DNA of 10,008 nucleotides from Chloroflexota bacterium (lineage in GTDB: Bacteria; Chloroflexota; Limnocylindria; Limnocylindrales; CSP1-4), in contig JAJYGO010000145.1 of the NCBI GenBank assembly GCA_021785115.1, positions 1 through 10,008 of the forward strand, in the 5' to 3' direction. Under the pieces are notes generated by a model. The model was not told where the DNA came from. It saw only the letters and a list, made by a program, of their open reading frames with translations, and did no database searches. The first letter of the stretch is position 1. Every line of letters starts with the position of its first letter. The position numbers and the translations under genes were made by a program. Below are positions 1-6,487 of the stretch, piece by piece.

Positions 1-1
1 G

Positions 2-463
2 GCGGGCCTCGTCGTGGAGGTCGCGTCCGCGCGGCCCTCGATCGTCGCGCTCGCCGGCCGCACGGACGTCCCGGCGCTCGCCGCGCTCGTCGCGCGCGCC
101 GCGGTCGTCGTCTGCAACGACTCCGGGCCGATGCACCTCGCCGACGCGCTGCGGACGCCGGCCGTCGTGCTGTTCTCCGGCACGGACCTGGAGTCCCAGT
201 GGGCGCCGCGCTCGACCCGCTCGGCGCTGCTCCGCCGGCCGACCGACTGCTCCCCCTGCTACGCCTTCCACTGCCCCTACGGGCTGCCCTGTCTCGACGT
301 CCCGCCGGAGAAGGTGGTCACCGAGACGCTCGCGCTCCTCCGGCCCGTTCACGCCCAATCCCAGTACGACACGAGGAGGGAGACCGTCGATGCCGTCGCT
401 CCGCGTGCTGACCTGGCACGTCCACGGAAGCTACCTGTACGACCTCGCGCAGACGCCGCATGA
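2..463 (+). CDS. GT9 family (heptosyltransferase-like) glycosyltransferase, C-terminal part only
   Basis: This is the 3' end of a gene that begins before the window; the frame is open from base 2. The roughly 153 visible residues match the C-terminal Rossmann half of GT9 (ADP-heptose:LPS heptosyltransferase-type) enzymes. The diagnostic NDSGPMHLADAL segment, which sits in the nucleotide-sugar site of the family, is encoded around 117-152. It is followed by a hydrophobic strand and then a four-cysteine motif C-x2-C-x4-C-x5-C (codons 248-292) of the kind common in GT9 proteins. The last ~25 residues lie in a 74-nt overlap with the next gene (390-463) and look like a non-conserved Arg/Pro/Ala tail. 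Downstream heptose-synthesis genes suggest a heptose donor, but GT9 donors and acceptors vary, so the substrate is inferred. Family assignment is firm; the N-terminal half with the catalytic Asp cannot be seen. Confidence 0.87.
   Translation, partial: AGLVVEVASARPSIVALAGRTDVPALAALVARAAVVVCNDSGPMHLADALRTPAVVLFSGTDLESQWAPRSTRSALLRRPTDCSPCYAFHCPYGLPCLDVPPEKVVTETLALLRPVHAQSQYDTRRETVDAVAPRADLARPRKLPVRPRADAA
373..381 (+). promoter_or_regulatory. Shine-Dalgarno site for the GT4-like gene at 390
   Basis: GAGGAGGGA lies 8 nt upstream of ATG 390, inside the end of the preceding GT9 frame. It fixes the start of the GT4-like gene at 390 and thereby establishes the 74-nt gene overlap. Confidence 0.7.
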
Positions 464-1418
464 GTTCTGGCTGCCCGTCCAGCCGGGGCGGCCGGAAGGC
501 TACGGTGGCCGGTCCGGATCGTTCCGCTGGCCCGACAACGTCCACGAGATCGCGGCCGACGACGTCCGGTCGGCGCGCTTCGACGTGGTGCTGTTCCAGT
601 CGCGCCGCAACTACGAGGTCGACGCGGAGCGGCTCCTCTCGGACGCCCAGCGCCGGCTCCCCCGCATCTACCTCGAGCACGACCCGCCTCGCGAGCACCC
701 GACCGACACGCGGCATCCGGCGGCTGACGACCCCGGCACGCTCATCGTGCACGTCACGCCGTTCAACGCGCTCATGTGGGACAACGGCGTCGCCCCGGTC
801 TCGGTGGTCGAGCACGGCGTCGTCGATCCCGGGGCACGCTGGACGGGCGAGCTCGAGCGCGGGATCGTCGTCGTGAACGACCTCGCGGGCCGCGGCCGCC
901 GGCTCGGGCGGGACGTGTTCGAGCAGGCGGCGGCCGACGTGCCCCTCGACCTGGTCGGCATGCGGTCCGAGGCGCTCGGCGGCCTCGGCGAGATCGCGCC
1001 GCCGGAGCTGCCCGGCTTCGAGGCCCGCTACCGGTTCTTCTTCCATCCGATCCGGTACACGAGCCTCGGGCTCGCCGTGTGCGAGGCGATGATGCTCGGC
1101 ATGCCCGTCGTGGGGCTGGCCACGACGGAGCTCGCCACGGTCGTCGAGAACGGCGAGTCCGGGTACGTCGACACGGACGTGCGGCGGCTCGTTCCCGCGA
1201 TGCGCGAGCTGCTGGCCGACCGGAGGCTCGCGGCACGCCTCGGAGAGGGTGCGCGACGGCGCGCGCTCGAGCGCTTCTCGATCGACCGCTTCGCGCGGGA
1301 CTGGGATGCGGTCTTCCGCGAGGTCGCGGGTTCGCCGTCGGCCGTCTTCGCCGGTTCGGGTTCGGCGTCGGGCGCCACGGGCCCGGCGGGATCGCAGGGG
1401 GAGGGGGCAGCCGCATGA
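390..1418 (+). CDS. Compact GT4-like (group 1) glycosyltransferase
   Basis: A 342-aa protein, starting at ATG 390 behind a good GAGGAGGGA site. The C-terminal half shows the group 1 (GT-B) fold signature: HPIRYTSLGLAVCEAMM around residues 219-235, followed by GMPVVGLATTELATVVENG and GESGYV. The last Glu of the usual E-x7-E motif is present (E232), but the first position is T224. The N-terminal half is short, beginning with LRVLTWHVHGSYLY, and contains a conserved-looking EHDPPREHP segment near residue 94. It probably transfers a sugar onto a surface glycan as part of this operon; donor and acceptor cannot be read from sequence. The last ~30 residues are an Ala/Gly/Ser-rich low-complexity tail. 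Its TGA overlaps the next ATG as ATGA (1415-1418), implying translational coupling. Fold assignment is good; biochemical role is open. Confidence 0.88.
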   Translation: MPSLRVLTWHVHGSYLYDLAQTPHEFWLPVQPGRPEGYGGRSGSFRWPDNVHEIAADDVRSARFDVVLFQSRRNYEVDAERLLSDAQRRLPRIYLEHDPPREHPTDTRHPAADDPGTLIVHVTPFNALMWDNGVAPVSVVEHGVVDPGARWTGELERGIVVVNDLAGRGRRLGRDVFEQAAADVPLDLVGMRSEALGGLGEIAPPELPGFEARYRFFFHPIRYTSLGLAVCEAMMLGMPVVGLATTELATVVENGESGYVDTDVRRLVPAMRELLADRRLAARLGEGARRRALERFSIDRFARDWDAVFREVAGSPSAVFAGSGSASGATGPAGSQGEGAAA

Positions 1419-3403
1419 ACCGTCGAGTCGCGCTCATCAGCGAGCACGCGTCGCCGCTCGCGATCCTCGGCGGGGTCGACAGCGGCGGGCAGAACCTGTA
1501 CGTCGGCGAGCTCGCGAAGAACTTCGCGGAGATGGGCTACGAGGTCGACGTGTTCACCCGGCGCGACGCGGCGCTGCTGCCGGAGACCGCGGAGTGGGTG
1601 ACCGGCGTCCGGATCATCCACGTGCCCGCCGGCCCTCCGGAGCAGATCCGCAAGGAGAACCTGCTCCCGTACATCGACGAGTTCACGCGCTGGGTCGCGA
1701 AGTTCATCCGCGGCCAGCAGCGCGGCTACGACATCGTCCACGCGAACTTCTTCATGTCGGGTCTCGTCGCCGCCGAGCTCAAGCGGCAGTTCGGGACGCC
1801 GTTCGTCATCACGTTCCACGCGCTCGGCCGCGTGCGGCGACAGTTCCAGGGGGAGGCCGACGGGTTCCCCGACGCGCGGTTCGAGATCGAGGACCGCATC
1901 GTGGCGGAGGCCGACCGGATCGTCGCGGAGTGCCCGCAGGACGAGGAGGACCTGATCCGGCTCTACAACGCCGACCCCGCCCGCATCACGATCATCCCGT
2001 GCGGCTTCGACCCGTCGGAGTTCTGGCCGATCAGCAAGCCGCTCGCGCGTGCGGCGCTCGGCTTCGCCCCCGACGAGAAGGTGCTCCTGCAGCTCGGCCG
2101 GATGGTGCCGCGCAAGGGGGTCGACAACGCGATCCGGGCATTCGGTCGGCTCGTGCGCAGGCACCGGATCGAGGCCAGGCTGGTCGTCGTCGGCGGCGAG
2201 GACGAGGAACCCGACCCGACCCGCAGCCCGGAGCTCCGGCGGCTGCAGGACCTGGCGCGCGCGGAGCGCGTGAAGGAACGCGTGGTGTTCGTCGGGCGCC
2301 GGAACCGGGAGGTGCTCAAGCACTACTACAACGCCGCGGACATCTTCATCACGACGCCGTGGTACGAGCCGTTCGGGATCACGCCGATCGAGGCGATGGC
2401 CTGCGGGACCCCGGTCGTCGGCTCGAACGTGGGCGGCATCAAGTTCACCGTCCGCGACGGCGAGACGGGCTACCTCGTCGCGCCGAACGACCCGGACGCG
2501 CTGGCCGAGCGGATCGCCCACCTGTACGAGCACCCGAAGCTCATGTCGGTGTTCCGGAAGCAGGCGATCGCGCGCGCGAACGACCTGTTCACGTGGCACA
2601 AGGTGGCCTCGGCGATGGCGGAGCTCTACGAGGAGGTTCTCGCGGCGTCGCAGCAGCCGGCCGAGCGTGAGCTGGCGCAGCTGGCGGTGGTCGACCGGTC
2701 GTTCGACAGCGTCGTCGAGGCGCTGGTGGAGACCCGGCGGCGGCTCCGGTCGGCGATCCCGGAGGCGGCCGACGTGCTCGCGAACTGCTTCGCGAACGGC
2801 GGCAAGCTGCTCGTGTGCGGCAACGGCGGGAGCGCCGCCGAGGCGCAGCACTTCGTGGCCGAGTTCGTGGGCCGCTTCAAGCATGAGGGGCGGCGCGGCC
2901 TGCCGGCGATCTCGCTCACGGCGGACACGGCCGTCCTCACGGCGTGGGCGAACGACGTCGGGTACGACGACGTGTTCGCCCGCCAGGTCGAGGCGCTCGG
3001 GCAGCCGGGGGACGTGCTCGTCGCGATCAGCACGAGCGGCCGGTCGCGCAACGCGGTCCGGGCGCTCGAAGCCGCCCGCCAGCGGGGGCTCCGGACGGTC
3101 GGGCTCCTCGGCGGGACCGGCGGGGACATGAAGGCGCTCGTCGACGTGCCGCTGCTCGTCCAGTCGTCCGACACGCAGCACGTCCAGGAGGTGCAGGCCG
3201 TCCTCGTGCACGTCCTGGCCGAGCTCGTGGAGGAGCAGCTCGTGACCGGGCGCACGCAGCCCGTCGCGGGGGCGCCGGTGCGGGCGATCTGGGATCTGCC
3301 GCGGACGCGGTCCGACCGGCGGAATCGGCGGGCGCCGTCGCGGCCGGCGGCGCGCGTCGCGAACGCCAGGCGGCGGCAGAGCATGGCGGAGGAATCGGCG
3401 TGA
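1415..3403 (+). CDS. Fusion protein: GT4 glycosyltransferase + GmhA-type sedoheptulose-7-phosphate isomerase (SIS domain)
   Basis: A 662-aa protein starting at ATG 1415, with GGAGGGGG 7 nt upstream. Residues 1 to ~410 are a full GT4 glycosyltransferase: GGVDSGGQNLYVGELA near the N-terminus (the style of MshA and sucrose-synthase-like enzymes), LGRMVPRKG with donor-site R229 and K234, and E318-x7-E326 in EPFGITPIEAMACGTPVVG. Residues ~420-612 are a SIS domain matching phosphoheptose isomerase GmhA, which converts sedoheptulose 7-phosphate to D-glycero-D-manno-heptose 7-phosphate. Residues aligning with the E. coli GmhA active site are kept: S473 in GNGGS, E483, the STSG loop, Q591 and H599. 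The frame is continuous through the linker, and no convincing internal start with a ribosome site was seen, so this looks like a true fusion and not a missed stop. A ~50-residue Arg/Ala-rich tail follows. With GmhB and HldE downstream it supplies the first heptose step; the GT acceptor is unknown. Confidence 0.92.
   Translation: MNRRVALISEHASPLAILGGVDSGGQNLYVGELAKNFAEMGYEVDVFTRRDAALLPETAEWVTGVRIIHVPAGPPEQIRKENLLPYIDEFTRWVAKFIRGQQRGYDIVHANFFMSGLVAAELKRQFGTPFVITFHALGRVRRQFQGEADGFPDARFEIEDRIVAEADRIVAECPQDEEDLIRLYNADPARITIIPCGFDPSEFWPISKPLARAALGFAPDEKVLLQLGRMVPRKGVDNAIRAFGRLVRRHRIEARLVVVGGEDEEPDPTRSPELRRLQDLARAERVKERVVFVGRRNREVLKHYYNAADIFITTPWYEPFGITPIEAMACGTPVVGSNVGGIKFTVRDGETGYLVAPNDPDALAERIAHLYEHPKLMSVFRKQAIARANDLFTWHKVASAMAELYEEVLAASQQPAERELAQLAVVDRSFDSVVEALVETRRRLRSAIPEAADVLANCFANGGKLLVCGNGGSAAEAQHFVAEFVGRFKHEGRRGLPAISLTADTAVLTAWANDVGYDDVFARQVEALGQPGDVLVAISTSGRSRNAVRALEAARQRGLRTVGLLGGTGGDMKALVDVPLLVQSSDTQHVQEVQAVLVHVLAELVEEQLVTGRTQPVAGAPVRAIWDLPRTRSDRRNRRAPSRPAARVANARRRQSMAEESA
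3388..3392 (+). promoter_or_regulatory. Shine-Dalgarno site for a possible GTG start at 3400 of the SDR
   Basis: GGAGG sits 7 nt upstream of GTG 3400, inside the end of the fusion gene. GTG 3400 overlaps the TGA at 3401-3403 (GTGA) and is in frame with the SDR. The spacing is better than that of the AGGAGG before ATG 3511, so this site makes an earlier SDR start credible. Confidence 0.45.
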
Positions 3404-3430
3404 CGGGCGGCCGACGGCCTGGCCGGATGC

Positions 3431-3502
3431 GCGGACAGGACACATCAGGCGGACAGGACACATCAGGCGGACAGGACACATCAGGCGGACAGGACACATC
3501 AG
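3431..3502 (+). repeat. 18-bp direct tandem repeat, four perfect copies
   Basis: The unit GCGGACAGGACACATCAG occurs four times without change at 3431, 3449, 3467 and 3485. It fills most of the space between the GT4-GmhA stop (3403) and the SDR ATG (3511), ending directly in the SDR ribosome site. The length is a multiple of three and the array is stop-free in the SDR frame, where it reads GQDTSG four times. It is therefore either a leader repeat or coding sequence for an N-terminal extension. Confidence 0.95.
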
Positions 3503-3506
3503 GAGG
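3501..3506 (+). promoter_or_regulatory. Shine-Dalgarno site for SDR start ATG 3511
   Basis: AGGAGG is a perfect match to the anti-Shine-Dalgarno core, but only 4 nt (ATCG) separate it from ATG 3511, which is short. It starts within the last two bases of the fourth 18-bp repeat copy. Confidence 0.6.
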
Positions 3507-3510
3507 ATCG

Positions 3511-4236
3511 ATGCAGACACTCGAAGGACAGGTGGTGCTCGTCACCGGGGGCGCCCGCGGGCTCGGTCGCGAGGTCGTGGACGTCCTCGCGTCGTCCGGA
3601 GCGCGCGTCGCGGCCGCCGACATCCGGCGCGAGCTCGTCGAGCAGACGGTGTCGGAGCTGCGCGGCGGTGACTGCGGCGTCGTCGCGGTCGAGCTCGACG
3701 TGAGCGATCCGGCGAGCGTGGACGCGGCGTTCTCGACGATCGAGCGCGAGCTCGGCCCCGTGGACGTGCTCGTGAACAACGCCGGCACAGACGTGACGCT
3801 GCCCGTCGAGGAGCTCGCGGTCGAGGACTGGCAGCGTGTCATCAACGTGAACCTGTCCGGGGCGTTCCTCTGCGCGAAGCGCGCGATCCCGGCGATGCGC
3901 GAGGCCGGGCGTGGGCACATCGTGAACATCGCGTCGACGGCCGCGAAGCGCACGTGGCCGAACGCCGCGCCGTACCACGCGAGCAAGTGGGGGCTGCTCG
4001 GGTTGAGCCACGCGCTGCATGCCGAGCTGCGGCCGCAGGGCATCAAGGTCACCGCGGTCGTCACCGGCGGCATGCGCACCCCGTTCCTGCTCGATCGGTT
4101 CCCCGACATCGACCCGGGCGTGCTCCAGGATCCGCGGAACGTCGCCGAGACCGTCCGCTTCGCGCTGCTCCAGCCCGAGGAGACCGTGATTCCGGAGTTG
4201 ATGGTGCTCCCGATGCGGGAGACGTCCTGGCCGTGA
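3511..4236 (+). CDS. Classical short-chain dehydrogenase/reductase (SDR), possibly with an extended N-terminus from GTG 3400
   Basis: A 241-aa NAD(P)-dependent oxidoreductase of the classical SDR (FabG-like) type. It has the cofactor motif TGGARGLG at residues 12-19, NNAG at 89-92, and the catalytic set S142, Y155, K159 (YHASK). The length is normal for the family when ATG 3511 is used, and AGGAGG lies just upstream. The same frame is open back to GTG 3400, which has a well-spaced GGAGG and a GTGA overlap with the preceding stop like most other junctions here; that start would add 37 residues including four GQDTSG repeats. I kept 3511 because it matches the family N-terminus. The substrate is unknown. 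It is not an HldD-type epimerase, which is a longer extended SDR. Its place between heptose genes suggests a sugar or sugar-precursor redox step, which is inference. Confidence 0.9.
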   Translation: MQTLEGQVVLVTGGARGLGREVVDVLASSGARVAAADIRRELVEQTVSELRGGDCGVVAVELDVSDPASVDAAFSTIERELGPVDVLVNNAGTDVTLPVEELAVEDWQRVINVNLSGAFLCAKRAIPAMREAGRGHIVNIASTAAKRTWPNAAPYHASKWGLLGLSHALHAELRPQGIKVTAVVTGGMRTPFLLDRFPDIDPGVLQDPRNVAETVRFALLQPEETVIPELMVLPMRETSWP

Positions 4237-4928
4237 CCCGCGATCCCCGCGACCCACGCGATCTCGCGCCCGCCGTCTTCCTCGACAAGGACGGCACGCT
4301 CATCGAGGACCTGCCCTACAACGTCGACCCCGCGCGGATCCGGCTCGCGCCCGGCGTCCGCGCAGGGCTCCCGGCGCTGCACGCGGCCGGCTACCTCCTC
4401 GTCGTCGCCACGAACCAGTCGGGCGTAGCGCGCGGCTACTTCACCGAGCGCGACCTGGCGGCGATCCGCGACCATCTCGAGGCAATGTGCGCGGCCATGG
4501 GGGCACCCCTCGCCGGCTTCCACTGGTGCCCCCACCTCCCGCCGCCCGAGGGGATCAACGAGTACGCGGTCGAGTGCGACTGCCGCAAGCCGGAGCCCGG
4601 GCTGATCCTGCGCGCCGCGGAGGAGCACGCGATCGACCTCGGCCGATCGTGGTTCGTCGGCGACGCGTGGATGGACGTCGCCGCCGGGCGTCGTGCCGGC
4701 TGCCGGACCGTCATGGTCGGCCCCGAATGGGAGACGGCGGCGGATCTCCAGCCCGAGGTCCGCCCGGACTTCGCCGTTCCGGACCTCGCCGCCGCGGCCG
4801 GGATCATCCTCCACGAGGACGGGCGAGCGCCGGGTCCCGATGGCCCTCCGGGTCCCGACGCGCGCCCTGCGCCCACGCGCGCCCGCTCGTCCGGTCGCGG
4901 GCCACATCGAACGGGGGTGCCAGCGTGA
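4233..4928 (+). CDS. gmhB: D-glycero-D-manno-heptose 1,7-bisphosphate 7-phosphatase, GmhB-type HAD phosphatase
   Basis: A 231-aa protein. GTG 4233 overlaps the SDR stop as GTGA, with GGGAGA 10 nt upstream. It is a HAD-superfamily phosphatase of the HisB-N/GmhB group: motif I FLDKDGT with nucleophile D18 and acid/base D20, motif II in ATNQSGVARGYF, and motif IV GDAWMD with D144 and D148. The zinc-binding loop characteristic of this group is present as C99-x-H101 and C115-x-C117, followed by K119 in CRKPEPG. In the heptose pathway this enzyme removes the 7-phosphate from heptose 1,7-bisphosphate, between the two HldE reactions. HisB-type histidinol phosphatase is the alternative reading, but the adjacent GmhA and HldE make the heptose role much more likely. 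The C-terminal ~40 residues are a Pro/Gly/Arg-rich tail absent from typical members of around 190 aa. Confidence 0.9.
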   Translation: MTRDPRDPRDLAPAVFLDKDGTLIEDLPYNVDPARIRLAPGVRAGLPALHAAGYLLVVATNQSGVARGYFTERDLAAIRDHLEAMCAAMGAPLAGFHWCPHLPPPEGINEYAVECDCRKPEPGLILRAAEEHAIDLGRSWFVGDAWMDVAAGRRAGCRTVMVGPEWETAADLQPEVRPDFAVPDLAAAAGIILHEDGRAPGPDGPPGPDARPAPTRARSSGRGPHRTGVPA

Positions 4929-6487
4929 GCCGTTCGCTCGCGTCTGTCGTCGCCGGATTCCGCGACCTGCGGGTCGTGGTCGTCGGGGACGCGATGCTCG
5001 ACAGCTACCTGCACGGGACGGCGTCACGCCTCTCCCGCGAGGCGCCCGTGCCGATCGTCAGCCTGGAGCGCCGCGAGGACGTTCCCGGCGGCGCCGGCAA
5101 CACGGCCGTGAACGTGCGGAGCCTGGGGGCCCACGCGGAGCTCGTCTCGATCGTCGGAACCGACCCGGAGGGCGAGAGACTGTGCGAGGTGCTCGCGGCG
5201 CGCGGCGTCGGGACCCGAGGCATCGTGAAGGCGCCGCAGGTGACGACGCTCGCGAAGCACCGCATCGTGGCCGGCGACCAGATGCTCGTGCGGTTCGACA
5301 CGGGCGCCGCCGCGGACCTCGACGACAGGGTCGAGGAGACGCTCGAGCGGCGGCTCGTCGAGCTCGCGTCGGACGCGGACGCGATCATCGTGTCGGATTA
5401 CGGGTACGGGGTCCTCGCCCCGCGCATCGTCGAGGCGCTCCGGGCGCTCCAGGAGGCGTCGCCGCGCGTGCTCGTGGCCGACGCGCGGGACCTGCGCCGC
5501 TACCGCCGGACCGGCGTGACGGCGGTGAAGCCGAACTACGCCGAGGCGGTCCGGCTGCTCGGCGAGCCGGAGGAGCGGGACCCCCGCCTCCGGGCCGCGC
5601 AGGTGGGCGTGCGCGGCGACCGGATCCTCGACCTGTGCGGCGCCCGGATGGCCGCCGTGACCCTCGACACCGAGGGGTCGATCCTGTTCGAGCGCGGCCG
5701 CCCCGCGTACCGGACGTATGCCCGGCCCGCCAGCCACTCCCGCGCCGCCGGCGCAGGCGACACGTTCGTCAGCGCGCTGGCGCTGGCGCTGGCGGGCGGC
5801 GCCACGGGACCCGAGGCGACCGAGATCGCGTCCGCCGCCGCCGCGGTCGTCGTCAGCAAGAACGGGACGGCGGCGTGCGCCGCGTTCGAGCTCGAGGAGT
5901 ACGTGCTGGCGACGGCGCGCCGGATCGAGTCGCCCGAGCAGCTCGCGGAGCGGCTGGGGTCGTACCGCGAGCAGGGGCGCCGGATCGTGTTCACGAACGG
6001 CTGCTTCGACATCCTCCACCGCGGCCACATCACGTACCTCAACCGGGCGAAGGCGCTGGGCGACGTCCTTGTCGTCGGGATCAACGCGGACGAAAGCGTT
6101 CGCCGGTTGAAGGGCGACGGCCGGCCGGTGAACGGGCTCGAGGACCGGGCACAGGTCCTCGCCGCGCTGAGCTGCGTCGACCACGTCGTGCCGTTCGAGG
6201 AGGACACGCCGGAGCGACTGATCCGGCTGGTCCGGCCGCACGTCTTCGTGAAGGGCGGCGATTACACGCGGGAGACGCTCCCGGAGGCGCGGCTCGTCGA
6301 GTCGCTCGGGGGGACGGTCCAGATTCTGCCGTACGTCGAGGACCGTTCGACGACGGGCATCATCGAGCGTCTCCGGCACGTGCCGCACGAGGTGGATGCC
6401 GAGGCCGCCGCGCGCGGGCGTTCGCGCGGCCGGAGTCGCGCCGGACGCCGGTCGCGCCGGGACCGCTCCGAGGCGGTTCGCGAGTGA
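4925..6487 (+). CDS. hldE: Bifunctional heptose 7-phosphate kinase / heptose 1-phosphate adenylyltransferase HldE (RfaE)
   Basis: A 520-aa protein; GTG 4925 overlaps the gmhB stop as GTGA, with GGGGG 7 nt upstream. Residues ~8-330 form a PfkB/ribokinase-type kinase: VVVGDAMLDSYLHG, GGAGNTAVNV, NYAE, and the anion-hole/catalytic GAGDTF with D279. Residues ~350-490 form a cytidylyltransferase-like nucleotidyltransferase with TNGCFDILHRGH (HxGH at 365-368) and a C-terminal EDRSTTGIIERL. In characterised HldE proteins the first domain phosphorylates D-glycero-beta-D-manno-heptose 7-phosphate at C1, and the second loads AMP from ATP to give ADP-heptose after GmhB has acted. E. coli HldE is 477 aa. 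The excess here is mainly a C-terminal tail of ~30 residues dense in Arg and Ser (RGRSRGRSRAGRRSRRDRS), not expected in the family. Both catalytic domains look intact. Confidence 0.95.
   Translation: MSRSLASVVAGFRDLRVVVVGDAMLDSYLHGTASRLSREAPVPIVSLERREDVPGGAGNTAVNVRSLGAHAELVSIVGTDPEGERLCEVLAARGVGTRGIVKAPQVTTLAKHRIVAGDQMLVRFDTGAAADLDDRVEETLERRLVELASDADAIIVSDYGYGVLAPRIVEALRALQEASPRVLVADARDLRRYRRTGVTAVKPNYAEAVRLLGEPEERDPRLRAAQVGVRGDRILDLCGARMAAVTLDTEGSILFERGRPAYRTYARPASHSRAAGAGDTFVSALALALAGGATGPEATEIASAAAAVVVSKNGTAACAAFELEEYVLATARRIESPEQLAERLGSYREQGRRIVFTNGCFDILHRGHITYLNRAKALGDVLVVGINADESVRRLKGDGRPVNGLEDRAQVLAALSCVDHVVPFEEDTPERLIRLVRPHVFVKGGDYTRETLPEARLVESLGGTVQILPYVEDRSTTGIIERLRHVPHEVDAEAAARGRSRGRSRAGRRSRRDRSEAVRE

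Noticed and set aside
3431..3502. The 18-bp array as a CRISPR array.
   Set aside because: The copies are directly adjacent with no spacers and the unit is too short for CRISPR repeats; no cas genes are nearby.
1028..3520. Very long open frame on the minus strand opposite the GT4-GmhA gene.
   Set aside because: Long antisense frames are expected in GC-rich coding DNA. Its translation is Arg/Asp/Pro-rich with no recognisable domain, while the plus strand encodes clear enzymes.
3511..4236. SDR as the missing HldD epimerase.
   Set aside because: HldD is an extended SDR of about 310 aa with a different nucleotide motif. This protein is 241 aa with classical TGxxxGxG, NNAG and S-YxxxK spacing.
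3027..5027. Long minus-strand open frame across the SDR and gmhB, including an MCPVR-type repeat from the 18-bp array.
   Set aside because: It is a shadow of the plus-strand genes with low-complexity translation and no motifs. The repeat appears only because the 18-bp unit is stop-free in all frames.
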